In this document: positions 35,400 to 48,711 of the stretch, piece by piece
Layout of the letters: the number at the start of each line of letters is the position of its first letter
Numbering within the stretch: the stretch's first letter is position 1
Assembly: GCA_021234155.1 (NCBI GenBank)
Contig: JAJEKV010000239.1
Coordinates: 372,001-436,000, forward strand
DNA: 64,000 bases
Reading direction: 5' to 3'
Source of the DNA: Isoetes taiwanensis
Taxonomy: Eukaryota > Streptophyta > Lycopodiopsida > Isoetales > Isoetaceae
Program-made: the position numbers and the translations under genes
Notes under the pieces: model-generated
The model's input: the letters and a program-made list of their open reading frames with translations, nothing else
Database searches by the model: none
Told to the model about the DNA's origin: nothing

Positions 35400-36989
35400 A
35401 CACTTGAAGATATGAACCAATAGGAACTCATGGAATGGGGTTTGGATCTATTCTCCTCCGTTGTGGTAAATAGAATTCAAGAACTAATTGTATAGAGATA
35501 ATTTTGAAGTATCCAAAAGAGTAGGAATTATTGAATTTGTTATGAAGTCTAATGCATCCTGCAAAGATCGATCATATGGCTTGTCTTCCTCTCCCATGCC
35601 CGAATCAGTTTAGGATATGCATATACAAGGTAATATTTCTTGGATGTGTTAGTTCATACACATGTTAGAACCTTCGGGTTTCTTAAGGGAACCAATGTTT
35701 GTGCAAAATTATGCAAAAAGGCATTAATCACATTAGGATCCCTAAAGCAAAATGAGGTAGCTTCACTCCCAACTGGAAAAAAATTGACTTGAGATGTGGG
35801 AAAATTTTTGGCTCAATTTGGATCTGGGATATCCGAGAAAATCGGATTTAAAGTTGGAAGAAAATTTGGCCAGTGCACTTCCCTGAGACAAAAAAGAGTC
35901 TCAGACTCTCAAATGATGATATCTCGAGTTCTACTAAACATTTTTGGATGATTTCTGAAATTACTATCGAGAAACGCGTTGTAGGAACATGGAGGGAAAA
36001 CTTTGACCCATAGAGCTTTGAGCTTCCACTGGTTTAGTGGCCCATTCGCAACCGGTGATACGTCGTTTGTTTGCTTGAGAATTCACAACACACCCAGTGA
36101 GGGCTCCACCGCTCCCATATCTCATGGCTATACGTGGTCAGCGCCGCCATAACCCTCATTGATGCATAGCTTCTGTGTCACATGGCTTAAATATTTCACG
36201 CCTGCATCATGGATCTCATAAATCAAGATGCCCTCAACTTCAAGCACGGATCCTTTTGCTCTTGCCCTCATCGGACAAAGCATCTTCTTCCTGACACCTT
36301 GCGTAACGCGATCTCTTGCAGGTCACCATTTTCTTTGAACAAAGAAGCTTCTATTCCGTGATGCCGGACCGGCCATACACCGGCCATCTTGGAGGCGGTA
36401 CCGCAGCAATCTCCCTCCTCTGCCCAAAAATTCTACATCGACCGATGCTCAAACCTGGACCCTCGAGAGCACATGTACCGGTGAACCTTATGAGACTGTC
36501 ATGTAGAGATGAAAAGATCATGATGGCACGTAAGAGCGTGAGCAGGATCACAAATTTATGCGTGTGGTAAAGATCCGGGAACACGCAGTAAACAAAAATT
36601 CGCTCGATAGCGGTGGGCGGGATGGCTTGAATTTGTTCATTGCCGGGATGCTAAAGGCAAATCCCGCCTTGGATGCAGAGCGTGCAGCTAACTTCTTCCA
36701 TGTGCATTATGCATATTGAGGCCCGCCATTGTTACAACGTGCGGGGTTGGGGCTGGAGGTCGCCCAAACCCGCCATATCGCTTAAATGGAGTTCAATAGC
36801 CCACGGGATAGGCTATATGTCCTTCAAGCATGGAAGTCATCTAAAAGACACCCGGTTTTGAGTTTAGGAGGATCTCTCCGCTCCGGCTAACGGGGCGATG
36901 TTAGGAGTTGTGTAACGTGGTGAGAGGTCAGCTACGGCAAAAGTGGGCGGTGTCTGCAGTAGGCATACTTATTATCCGAGACCGGTGGC
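35400..36989. other. Unassigned; right part may be LINE remains
   Basis: 35,400-36,050 is AT-rich with no motif. From about 36,060 the composition becomes GC-richer. Frames such as 36,316-36,570 are not recognisable, but their position before a LINE 3' end suggests decayed LINE coding sequence. Confidence 0.35.
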
Positions 36990-37206
36990 CTCGAAGTTAT
37001 GGTTTGGTTACCTTTAGCTAATATGCATCTGTTTGAACGCTTATTATTATTTTTGTTGTGTTTTTGTTATGTTCATATTCCTTTTCTTTTCGTTTGTATT
37101 GGGCTTATGCCCCGTCTTTTTGTATTGGATCCCATAACTTGCATTGGGTTTTCGCGGACGTTAAAATTTTTATCTATACCTACCTACCTACCTATCTATC
37201 TATCTA
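36990..37206 (+). mobile_element. LINE 3' terminus with tetranucleotide tail
   Basis: TTGTATTGGGCTTATGCCCC, then TTGGATCCCATAACTTGC, then GCGGACGTTAAAATTTTTAT closely parallel the 3' ends at 3,740-3,826 and 12,920-12,981. The tail here is (CTAC)n changing to (CTAT)n (37,172-37,206). The 5' extent is unknown. Confidence 0.7.
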
Positions 37207-37221
37207 GGATCCACCACGCCA

Positions 37222-38029
<808 letters not shown>

Positions 38030-39208
38030 CAAGACCCAATGACCGTTCGATGATGAGGTTTTAGAAGACAACAATGGTATGTTTTTTCATCTGCGGCGTT
38101 AATGGTTCGCGGGTTCCAAAAGGGGTTAGAAGACCACCAAGAAGATTTTGGATTGCTCCAAGGCAGAGAACACAATGGGATAATATCGATAACCACGCAT
38201 GGAATTGTATAGCTTCCTTTGAAGATGATATGTGGCACCAATTTTACAGGATGAAGAGAGCCACATTTGAGAGATTGGTAGGTTTAATTGTGCCCTATCT
38301 TGTCGGGCCGGAAATAAAGTAAGGCCCCCTGTTGATCCAAGGAAAGCAGTTGCTATGGTTCTGTATTTTCTTGCACACGGGGATATGCCCTTACATGTCG
38401 GTCAGAGATTTTATGTTGGGAAAGCAACAGTACAGAAATATACCAAGAAAATCACGCTTGTATTGGTTTCAAGACAATGCCAGACAAACGTTTTGTTGCA
38501 ATGCCCTGGTGCAAAGATTAATTCAAATGCATTAAGGAATTCCATGATGCAACAGGGTTGCCCAATATATATGGTGCGGTTGACGGATCCCATATTTTTA
38601 TGGAGGAAACCCAAAAAAAGGACAATGGGAAAGACTATTACAAAGCAGACATAAGAGGCATTCATGTCTCATGCAAGGAATTGTGACACATAGCAGACTT
38701 TTTATAAATGTTTGTGTAACAAGAACAAAGTTGATCCATGATTCTAACCAGTTCAAGAAGAGCTCCATCTATAACAAAATTGCCTCCAAACAAATTTTGC
38801 AAGAACCAATGGTGACTCTTAGTGGCGTAAAACCAAGAAGGGGCACCCTCTTGATCAAGATGTTCGTGTAAATATTCCACCTCTTCTATTAGGTGATTCA
38901 AATTTATTCTAGCAAAAGGCCCTTTCTCCTTAAAGTTTTTCCTCAAAATCGTGGTGCTTATGGTAAGTTCAACAAAAAGGATTTGTAGGGCAAGAGTGTG
39001 TGTGGAGAATAGATTTGGCATTGTGAAGGAAAATTCAGAATTCAAACACTTGCCCGTGCATGTCGCCAAAGCTTCCAAGATCATACACGCATGTTGTGTT
39101 CTTTGGAACTTTTGTATAATGGAAGACAAGGGCTGGGACATGCCGCCAATTGAAGATGATCCTCCACCAATATACTACTATGAAACGAGAAGCCATGGCA
39201 GTCATTAA
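38030..39208 (+). pseudogene. Harbinger-type DDE transposase, frameshifted
   Basis: The protein is legible across several frames. N-terminal part: QWDNIDNHAWNCIASFEDD and MWHQFYRMKRATFERLVGLI (38,150-38,290). Then RKAVAMVLYFLAHGDMPLHV and VGKATVQKYTKKI. The catalytic core has GAVDGSHI (first Asp, 38,573-38,596), LLGDS (second Asp, near 38,892) and ARVCVENRFG (Glu, near 38,990-39,020), followed by LPVHVAKASKIIHACCVLWN. All three acidic residues survive. At least three frame changes lie between 38,320 and 38,940. It would cut and integrate DNA at TTA/TAA sites with its Myb-like partner. Confidence 0.82.
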
Positions 39209-40349
39209 AAACAAGGTGATCAAATGAGGCACGTGTTATTTGAAAATACGGATGGACATGTGATCCTATGATTGTTTTTTGTAGACAATAAATATTAAAT
39301 TCAAAAAGTCAATTCTTCTCCATTTCGCTATCTTTAATTATTTCTCGGGCATTTCTTACATTATGATGAATAAGTGATTGAGTTTAGAGCTAAGTTTCCA
39401 TTTAGAGCCTCAAAACATTTCACTTTGGAAATCTTGAACAACCTCGTTACGTAATTAGTGAGTCCCTGTGACTTCACAATTAGAGAACTTAGAAGACTAG
39501 GAAAATCATTTGTACACAAACAAGTTTCATAAGAGAAGTTTATATTCATAAAAAAAAAAGATTACATGGGCATATAAAGCCCTGTTCAAAATAATTCAAA
39601 GATTTGAGTCTGCAGGAAACATTCTAAGTGAGTCAAATGACTTCACTATCCTAAAAAAGTTCCAGACACCTTCCAATGATACCAGGAAATCTACATGAAT
39701 ACACATTGGCATTTGTTTTCAACCGCCGGGTTTCCGAAAGCAATCATATGAGAAAAAAAAAAATGGCAGCCATGCCATTTCATTAAAACAAAGGCATTTT
39801 ATAAAAAGAAAATGCATAACAAAAAAAGAAGTGAGGCAAAGTCGATTCGCATAGAAAGGGGACATGAGATCACATGGAAAGGTTGCACTACTTAATTTCA
39901 TGGAGGCACCACATTTCCCAGTAGCTTCACATAGACACACTCCATATGCCCTCGGTCCGGTTGTTTGCGTAATTTGCTGCCCATTCCAAAACCTCCGACG
40001 ATCCACACTAACGCCCATTCCAATAAAACCGCAATGGTCTCCATATCAAGCCGCAATGAATAACCTTGTGAGACATAACTTCAACTTCGGGGTTTGGTCG
40101 GCCGGACATGGGGAGATGAAAACGCTTTCTTCTTGCTCCACTTCGTCCAAGAGTCTTCAAGATTCTCCTCGAAACATGATTTTCCGAAAAATATTTTCTA
40201 AACCGATGTGCTGGTCACTAAAAGCAGAGAATCCCCATAATCATTGCGGGAAGAACCCTGTCCTTTGGAGGTAGGCCAAGCATCGGAATAATAATAGGGT
40301 ATCTAGGAGGAAGAGGAAGATATGGGTGGGTGGAGTTTGATAGGATGAG
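39209..40349. other. Spacer between the Harbinger ORFs
   Basis: Lies between the two convergent reading frames. A 136-codon plus-strand frame at 39,864-40,274 has no recognisable domain. No other gene is visible. Confidence 0.45.
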
Positions 40350-41480
40350 GATCTCAAGAAGAGCTCAAGAGGAGGAGCTTAGGCTTGGAGAGCGTTGGCT
40401 GCTCATTGTTCGACTCTCTCCATATTGTCGGGGCGGCTTGCATGCAAGAATTGAGGGAGCTTAAGTAGCCTTTACGAATTTGGATGATGTGGACTAGAAG
40501 GCAATATTTAATGCTAAAATAATAGGGCTGTACAACTTCTTTAATATTTAAGAATCTTGGATGATTTTGTGACAATTCCAAAAAGAAATTCTAAAAAGCA
40601 AATAACCGAAAACTAACCTTTATTCCTTGTTTTGGCAAGTTTGGCAATTTCGAAGCAATGTCTCCTTTGTCATTTCACATATGCTTTGAGTCATTGCAGC
40701 CATTGACTCGCAATTTTCGACCGCTTGCGAGATCTTATTGTTTCCAATTCCCGACCAACCTCAATTTTTCTTGCACTTTCTTCTTTCAGAAATCTAATTT
40801 CTTCACCTCTGTGTCCCAAATGTGCTTGCCATCCGTGATATTCCCATTGCAATGTCCTCATCTATTTGCAACTGGACTTCTTTCTACTTGTAGGTTTTCC
40901 ACAAACTCCAGTGATTACATGTCGGCCGATCTAGGACTTGAGAAATCATGCGGTTTTCTGTGGGTGTCCTATTGATTGGAATTTACGGCATCACTGGACT
41001 GCTTTCGGTTTCCTCGCTCACATTATTGTTTGAATTGGGTGGATCAGCAAATTGGTCTTCAAATCTTCAGAGATCTGCAATTGCTTTCAAAAAACTGTCA
41101 TTCATGAAAGATTCTAGTAATTAGTATGCAAGTCTGCGACCTCAAAGCTTCATTGCCAAATTCACCATCATCACCAAAGACTGGTATTGGATTATCAGAG
41201 GTAACACCATATTTAACTTCTTCTATTACGTCATACCATGCCAACTTGATGGTTCGTAACCGTATGGCTACAAGCCTCCTTCTCATCTTTAAATTTAGCT
41301 TGCGACTTATCCCATTTGTTCTTTAGTTGTCTCGGCTCCACTAAACCCCCAACAAAGGGTTGCAATTTCATCATAATTTCCCTCCATTGTGTGTTGAGAG
41401 GTTGAGGGTGCCTCCGGGTTACCAATTTCATCTCGTTCGGGAGATTGAAGAATATGGAGACATGTGATCATCCATTGCAC
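40350..41480 (-). pseudogene. Harbinger Myb-like (trihelix) protein, degenerate
   Basis: On the minus strand 41,431-41,231 reads RRHPQPLNTQWREIMMKLQP and then QLKNKWDKSQAKFKDEKEA, the helix pattern of the Myb/trihelix-like second protein of Harbinger elements. 41,286-41,098 continues with TIKLAWYDVIEEVKYG. Later blocks to 40,354 are open but unmotivated. Such proteins bind transposon ends and help import the transposase into the nucleus. Frame breaks show it is inactive. Confidence 0.6.
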
Positions 41481-42209
41481 GGGGACTTCCTATTCTTGGT
41501 GTCTATCACTTTCGAGGAATTTTCCTTCTCATGCACAACAATAGCCAAAGCAGAATCGGTTTCTAAAGATTCACTCACAATATCGTGAGGATGCCTGAAT
41601 TTCGCTTAATACTGGCGCTTGGATCTCTTTTCTTTTGACTGTCTTGAAGAGGGAATTGGCTCAGAATTAGTCTCTAATTGCACATCCATGGAGATCCGGC
41701 CTGCCATTTTCGGGTCCTTCTTGGTGCCATTTTTTCAATCCGAGGAGGCACGAAAGGCTTGCTTGTTGGCAAAGCAGTCGAGAGGCCTTAGACATCCGAA
41801 TCTGAATAATTGATTGGGAATAAGAAACGAGAAAACGAAAATTGACGATCAAAACTTAATGAACGTAATCCACAAAAAACATAATGCAAATGCGTGAGGA
41901 TCTCGATGCATACCGGATCGTGTCGGCTATTTGCTTCGAGGAATTGGATACCGGAGTCAAGAATTAGCGGCCTTGAAGATCAGAAGAGGGGAAATGGCCC
42001 ACGGTTTTGGGTGTGGGAAACATTTCGGTTTTGAGGCAAAAATTAAGGCTAATTGTTTGGTTAGTGGGCAATGAAAATGCCCCTAACGGCCGTTAGGGGC
42101 GAATCATCTCGAGGTGAGTTGGGTTTTCCCACTCTCACCCATCTCTCCCATCTCTCCCTCATCTCTCGTGTTCTCTCGTATTCTCTCCCGAGTCATCTCA
42201 AAGATGTGG
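41481..42209. other. Right flank of Harbinger, with palindrome
   Basis: No gene is recognised. It includes a perfect 22-bp palindrome at 42,079-42,100 and a pyrimidine-rich run (CCATCTCTCCC type) that leads into the CT tract. Confidence 0.4.
42079..42100. other. Perfect 22-bp palindrome
   Basis: The sequence is GCCCCTAACGG followed by its exact reverse complement CCGTTAGGGGC, with no spacer. It may be part of an element end or a protein-binding site. Confidence 0.8.
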
Positions 42210-42310
<101 letters not shown>

Positions 42311-43141
42311 AACATGTGGATTATCTAGTCATGGCGGAAGATACAATATGCGGATTGGAAGAATTCATAGTAGGAGAAGATGAATTGGAATCCGATCATA
42401 ATCCTTTGTGCTTTAGGGACCGAGTGCTAATACTCGGAATGATCGGCCATGCTCTTCTAAGCGTAAATATTGGCTACAATCGGCATTGCATATGCAATAT
42501 AGAGTAAGAGTTGGACAAAGGTATCAAACAATGTATGGGATGGAGGATTGGACCCGAAATGAACCAGCAATTGATTGAGGTTTTAGAGGAGGCCACGTGA
42601 GATATTCACATCACATAGAGCATTGAAGGGGTTACCATGCAAGGCATGGTTTGATAAAGAATGTCGTGATGCTAAGGAGCAAGTGGAAGAAGAGTGACCA
42701 GCCCGGAAAAGAAACATGCAAGAAATATATAAGAGATTGGTTCGTGAAAGTAAGAAGAGATATTACACGAGGCAAAGGCAACAAATCTTATGCCAAAGGT
42801 ATTTGGAAGAGCCTAAGTCGTTTTGGAATGCACTTAAAAAGCATAAGCAAACTGGAAGTGCCATTAGATGCGCAGGATCTCCGGAGGCATGTGGTCTCTA
42901 TGTATCATAGTGATGATGTAGATGACATGACCAGCCATAGGAGATCGGCCATGCTAATCAATCGAGGAAGAAATTGCAGCGAGGGATAGCTTCCTTGGCA
43001 AATGGTAAAGCACCGGACTTACATGGGATGTGTGCGGAGCATCTTAAATGGGCTGGTCCCATCTTGCATCCAAGTGATTGCTAACATGTTTAACATGGCT
43101 CTTGAGCAAGGATTTCCTTTGGATTGGTGTAAGAACAGGGG

Positions 43142-43573
43142 TTGTCCCGATACACAAAAAGTGGGTCAAAGCACGGTTTAACAAGTTATCGAACAATTAT
43201 GGTAAGTAATTTGCTTTCAAAGTTGTTTGCGACTATTTTAGAGAAGAAATTAAGTCTATGGGTTGAAAACAATAATAAGAGAGTGGAGTCACAAGCGGGC
43301 TTCGGGCAAAGCAGATCCACATTAGATCATTTGTTAGTGCTGAAAACCATTTTTGATAAAGTAAAAGGTTCTAGGAAACTTTGTGATATATGGCATTTGT
43401 TGATTTTAGAAAAGCCTTTGACAAAGTACCCCGAGAACAATTATGGGACAAAGTTAGAAAAGTTGAAAGTGCCACATGAACTTAGAGATGTGATGCAGTC
43501 TTGTATCGAAAAGTGCTTGTTCAATTATCAAAGCCATTCTCTGAGATTATCCTTGGACGATTGTCGAGAGTAA
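43142..43573 (+). pseudogene. LINE B1 reverse transcriptase fragment
   Basis: 143 open codons of the RT fingers and palm, including QAGFGQSRSTLDHLL and EKPLTKYPENNYGTKLEKLK, which corresponds to the usual DFRKAFDKVPRE.LW.KL. The motif A aspartate region is altered (LLILEKPLTKYP). Confidence 0.75.
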
Positions 43574-43987
43574 TATAGGGGTAAACAGGGATGCCCATTA
43601 TCACCTACATTGTTTGGCATGTTTATTGATGGATTGGAAGAATGTTTATATACTAACCGGCCCGGGGAGGCATGGAGATACATGGGTATGTGGTGCAAAT
43701 TTGTTGATGTATGCGGATGATGTTGTCATGTTTGCCCGGAGAACACATGCGGAAGCACTTAGATGGCCGGGGTTTACGTGATAAGACGGGCATGCAAGTA
43801 AACCTAGACAAGACAAAGATTATGACGGCGATTATTGTGTTGAAGCAAGAAAATGTTTTCGGTACAAAGGGGATATAGTTGAAATGTGTGATTCCTATAA
43901 GTATTTAGGACTTGTTTTTTAGTTTGCAACCATAGATGGAATACTTGTATCACGCAGAGGATTGATGATGGGGGCAACGAGCTTTGT

Positions 43988-44896
43988 ATGCATTGCGAGC
44001 ATATGCAGGAGATCACATCTTTGGTCGTGGCGTTTAAAGGTAAAATTGTTTCAGGTCTCGCATACAGTGTGGTGCTATATGGATGTGAGATTTGGGGGCC
44101 AGGTGTCCCACAATGTTTATGGTTCTTGAGACTAGAATTAGGGGTCAAAGCTCAAACACCATATCCCATGATGCTAGTGGAGAGTGGGCTTATGCCTCTA
44201 GAAGGGGAAGCAATTGTGAGATGTGTTTCGTATCTTAAGAAGGTGCTAGATATGGATGACTCAAGAATCACTAAAAAGGCTCTACTATCCAGCGAGTTAA
44301 AAGGCTTATTGCATGATGTAACGAAGTGGCTTGGAAAGTGGGAAATCCAATGGGAGGAAATAATCCAAGTGGACTCGGATTTGAGACAATGGATAATGCA
44401 AAGAGTGCATAGGAAAATGTGGAAGCAACCAAAGACCAAAATGATCTTGTATAGGCAGAATATCAACCCTGACATGGGAGAAGCTAGACACCTGAGGGAC
44501 AATATATCTATACAGAAGAGACATGCAATTTGCAGGATAAGACTTAGCTCACACCACTTGGGTGTGGAGACTGGGAGATGGGGACACATATTACCTAGAC
44601 ATCTGAGATATTGCAAATTATGTGACACAGCACAAGTAGAAGATGAAGACCATACATTGTTACGATGTAGTGCTTACAAGGAACTCCGAGCAAAATATGG
44701 AATTCAGTATGAGGACCTCCCTTCATTCTTTATGCTACATGGTGACATCATAGGGAAGTATCTGATTGAGTTGCTACAAATTAGAGATACATATCTAGAA
44801 TCTCAACCAGTTGATGTAGATACGGAGATTTTGAGCGAGAGTGATGAGCTAGATGAGGACTCGGAAACTCATCTATTGTTTTATGACATTGTGTAA
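43988..44896 (+). pseudogene. LINE B1 C-terminal ORF (post-RT domain with CCHC-like finger)
   Basis: An open 302-codon frame. It has VVLYGCEIWGPG, LELGVKAQTPYPMMLVESGL, CRIRLSSHHLGVETGRWGHI, then CKLCDTAQVEDEDHTLLRC, a C-x2-C...H...C finger. This is the LINE region after the RT, with a role in nucleic-acid binding. The Glu/Asp-rich tail is LSESDELDEDSETHLLF. It parallels 48,684-49,550 residue by residue in long blocks. It is the best-kept part of this copy but cannot act without the broken RT. Confidence 0.8.
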
Positions 44897-44990
44897 TTTT
44901 TGTTGTCTAATAGGCCCTTGAGGCCTCCCAATAGACACAACACATTTTCTTCTCTCCCTCCCTCCTCCCTCCCTCCCTCTCTCTCTCTCT

Positions 44991-46910
44991 ACGGCGAGAG
45001 ATAAAATTTCTACGTATTTCACGAGAGATGCGTGAGAGATAATTATCTCTCGGATGTTAACCCTCCTAATTAGCATTTTCTGTTGGCGGACGTATGGGAG
45101 CAGGCACGGGCAGGGGCAGGCAGGCATAACACAGGGAAAAAATAACTATGGCAACGTGCAAAGATTTGGCAACTGGGGACTACCTTCAAAGATCTGGCAA
45201 TAGCTTTTGGTCGCATGCTACCTATGTAAGATGCATTGGACAAAGGCTTGATAGATACGTGGGAAAAAGGGGCTTTTTTGTTTTGTTTTTCCTTGTAAGC
45301 TTTGAATGTTTCAGACTTTAGAATCTTCTGTTTGTAGCCCATTTCTCTATGATTGGAGCTTGAATCCCACGTTTCTATCCATTTTATCACTGCTCAGAGC
45401 TTAAACCCCTTTTTCATTATGGTTTACAGCTTAAATCCCCCTACCTTCTGTTTCTAAGCTTATTCTTCTTTGTTTCTAAGTTTTCACATCAAATAAAAAG
45501 AAGCAACCCACATTTGGATATGGTAGAAGCTTAAAATCCTTGTACGGGCCTCTGTTGAAGCCTTGATTCTGCAGTTGTGTGAGCATCAGTCTACTTGCTT
45601 AAGAGCTGAGGCCTTATTTCTGCAACTCTGTAGCCTCGAAGTCGTTTCCACAATTTGCAGCCTTGAAACCCATCTGGAAGAATTATAAATCATGTAGGAA
45701 GTCTGATACTCAAAGAAACCCCAAATAGTTATGGCCTAACGAAGCTATGGCAAGCATGCAATTCTGGCAATTCTGGCAATCTTCTCTAGTATGCCGGAGT
45801 TATGGCCTTGTACCAGCACTGTTCCTTTCTATGGCATACGCTATGGATTTGGGGCTTTACTAGTTACTGCAGAAGCTATGGAAATGAAATGGAAATGCCG
45901 TTCAATCCTTATTTTGTATTTAAAGTCACGTCTTCCTCAGGCAGCCTTCCATGTCATTGGTCAAAGAAAGGGGATTTCCTGCTCTGCATCCAAAAATCAG
46001 GTAACTATGAAAACAATAAACAAAGGGGTAGATGAATCTGGCATATCCATTCTCTTTTAGGTCGAAATTTAGAGACAGGGTAAGCTTCCAGGCTGTTAGA
46101 GAGCCATTTTTGTAGAATCAGATCCTGGATTTTTTATCTTGAATAGATCAGAAATAGGTTTCTTGTTTGTGCAAGAATCAAAGCAAATAAAGGCTTTGAT
46201 TTTCGCGGGAAGCATGAGGATTAGGAAAGGTTGTCAACTATTTGCAATAGGCAGGGGATTTTGCAGTAGTTAGGGGGATTTTGTCTGGAACATGGGATTT
46301 TGCCTTTGTTTTACAAAATCATGTTTGCACAAAACCATGTCTGCATTGCCTCGTACTTTTTGCATTTGTTTTGCAAAATCATGTCTGTACAAAACTGTGT
46401 TTGATTTGCTTTTTTTGTGTTTTCTACATTTGTTTTGCAAAATCGTGCTTGTACAAAACTGTGTCTGATTTGCCTTTTTTCTGCATTATGAGCTTTTATC
46501 CAGTACCTTCGCATGTGAACTAGAAGCTTAAAAATCTGAAGCCCAGGTTGTTTTGATGTTCTTATGCTGCAGTACATGAAGGAGGTGCGAAAGCATGGAT
46601 GGCTATACATGGAATTCCAACCTCTTCCTGGCACAATTGGCAAAAGAGACATGAAAATGGAACTAGAATTGCATTGCATGGGAACACTGGCCAGCAAAGA
46701 CCAACCTCTAGGACTATAGCTACCAAAGGAAATATTTGAAACGTAACAGAAAGAACCCTCGAGCACTACCCAAAGAATCATTTTAAAATTTCGGCACTAC
46801 CCTGCCCGCAAAAGGAAAGAAGGAAAAATTGCTTAACCTGGTGTGGGCCGATGAGAAATAGCCTACAAGGCTAGTTAAGCTAGAAAACCTCTCTCACACA
46901 CAAAAAGATT
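44991..46910. other. No gene recognised; local tandem repeat
   Basis: The stretch between LINE copies B1 and B2. A 60-64-bp tandem repeat at 46,305-46,490 is listed separately. Other frames are short. No splice-compatible exon set was found. Confidence 0.4.
46305..46490 (+). repeat. ~60-64-bp tandem repeat, 3 units
   Basis: TTTGTTTT(A/G)CAAAATC starts units at 46,305, 46,365 and 46,429; each contains GTACAAAAC or GCACAAAAC and GTGTNTGATTTGC. The ORFs over it, which repeat a Cys/Phe-rich unit, are by-products. Confidence 0.8.
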
Positions 46911-46932
46911 CTCTCTCTCTCTCTCTCTCTCA
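46911..46932 (+). repeat. (TC)n tract, 22 bp
   Basis: A short TC microsatellite directly before the truncated start of LINE B2. Confidence 0.9.
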
Positions 46933-47300
46933 CATATTGAATATGTGTACTGGTTTAGGCTTGCTAGTCTACAATGGCATTGGTAAATTCACTAATTCTG
47001 CACAATGTACTTCTAAAGGGGCCAAAGGGGAAGGTCTAAGTGTTGTAGACATGGTACTCATGAGAACCTAGCATGCTAGACGGCATTATGGATTTTTACG
47101 TAGACACTATGAGGCCGGAGTCAGATCACTTTCGATTGTGATTCAAATCCAAACCGGGGAGTCTTCAAAGAAATTGGAGCATAAAAATAATACTTGAGGT
47201 ATATTCGCATGAATAAAAAAGAAAGCAAGATATGTATAAAAGCATGTGTGAAGAACATGTTCAAGGTATCAATTGGCGGAGGATGCTAATAGTTTGACCG

Positions 47301-47891
47301 ATGTTCTCACCGCAGATCTTCTTGCTGGAAAATGCTAAAAAATGTTTTGACTCGCAAAGAAGGGCAAAGGGGCTCCCCTGTAACGGGTGGTTTGACGAAG
47401 AATGCAAAAGCAAGCGAAAAGATTTGGAGAAAACACCCAAAGAGGCTAGGCGCAAAGCAAGAGAAGAATATCGTAAACTAGTGAGACGAAAGAAAAGAGC
47501 TTTTCTGGTCAAACAACAAAAAGAAATGGTTGAGGAAATGATTGCCAATCCGCGTAAATTTTGGGCTCGTTTGAGTTCCAAAAAACAGAATCAGTGCATG
47601 CTAAATGTAAATGACCTCATTCAGCAAGTCCGCAGGCTGTACCATATAGAAGGCATACATGATGCGCCCACGAGGCAAGGAAACACTTTTGTGTTTACCT
47701 GTGAGGATGTATTAGCTGGCTTGAGAAAACTTTCAAATGGCAAAGCAGCAGATGCTTCTGGTTTGGTTGCAGAAATGGTCAAATGGGCTGGTTCTAGTGT
47801 CTTGGATATGCTTGTGCATTTCTTGAATAAAGTCTCGATTAATGCGGATTTCCACCATCTTGGCAAAGAAATAGAGTTATCCGCTACATAA
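47301..47891 (+). pseudogene. LINE B2 linker and start of RT
   Basis: 196 open codons. LPCNGWFDEECKSKRKDLEK and a Lys/Arg-rich helix (EEYRKLVRRKKRAFLVKQQK) give the basic linker between endonuclease and RT. FTCEDVLAGLRKLSNGKAAD then enters the RT (normally NGKA.G.DG). The frame is lost just before the VIPLHK-type motif. Confidence 0.8.
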
Positions 47892-48330
47892 GTCGGGGAT
47901 CTGGCGAGATCCCAATAACTATAGAATGATTATGGTAAGCGGCTTGTTTTCTAAATTATATGCAACAATTTTAGAACAAAAGGTCGAGGCTTGGCTTAAT
48001 TTTTGAAGAAGTTTGGTGTGAGAGCAAAGCGGGCAAGCTGGTTTTCGTCCCAAGAAGTCTGATTGACCATTTAGTGACATTGGATCAGTTGTAGATGCAC
48101 GATAAGAAAAAAAAAAAACCATGCTTTGCTCTATTTGTGGATCTTACAAAGGCATTTGTGGTGCCACGAAAAAACATTTGGGCTAGAATGGAACAAATCA
48201 AAGTCCCGCAGGAACTCAAGAATGCCGTTGCAATGTTGTATGATAAGGTCTTTGTGCAACTCTCATTCCCATTCAATCAGGAGTCAGATGAGGAAATACT
48301 CAGTAATATGGGGTCAAGCGGGGATGTCCT

Positions 48331-48711
48331 TTGTCCCCTACTTTGTTCGGCATTTATATAGATCAATTAGAATCCTGGATGATGAATTATGGGGGTGCAG
48401 GCACAACAATTGCGGGATATGCACTCACCTTGCTGCTATATGCCGATGACATTGTCATCTTTGCTAGAAATGCACAAGATATGCAGAGACATTTGGATGC
48501 ATTGAGCTCTTTTTGTTCTGTTATGGAAATGAAGGTGAATTTGGGAAAGACAAAAATCGATTTTTGGCACGCAGGTCAACGTGACTATACTTTTCACTAT
48601 AATGGACAATGGGTGGAAATCAACGATGTATACAAATACAGGGGTTGTTGCTTGATCAAAAATTATAGCTGGAATAAAGCCGCATGGGCAGAGGGGGAGA
48701 TAGTGGATTAA
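48331..48711 (+). pseudogene. LINE B2 RT catalytic palm
   Basis: 126 codons with SPTLFGIYIDQLESWM, the catalytic box LLLYADDIVIFARNAQDM with intact YADD, KVNLGKTKIDFWHAGQ, and the VYKYRGC motif, where most relatives have YKYLG. Intact catalytic residues suggest a younger copy than the one at 8.6-13 kb. Confidence 0.82.

Larger units (their letters stand above)
38030..41480 (+). mobile_element. PIF/Harbinger DNA transposon, two convergent ORFs
   Basis: A DDE transposase on plus (38,030-39,208) and a Myb-like protein remnant on minus (about 41,470-40,350) face each other, the usual Harbinger/Pong design. Terminal inverted repeats were not resolved, so the outer edges are approximate and may reach about 37,800 and 42,060. 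Both genes carry frameshifts, so it is not autonomous now. Confidence 0.75.

Noticed and set aside
38662-39141. 159-codon minus-strand ORF
   Set aside because: It is antisense to the Harbinger transposase catalytic region, which explains the sequence fully.
44152-44628. 158-codon minus-strand ORF
   Set aside because: Shadow of the LINE B1 C-terminal ORF on the other strand.
46311-46781. 156-codon minus-strand ORF
   Set aside because: Its C-terminal third is the translation of the 60-64-bp tandem repeat; the rest has no motif.
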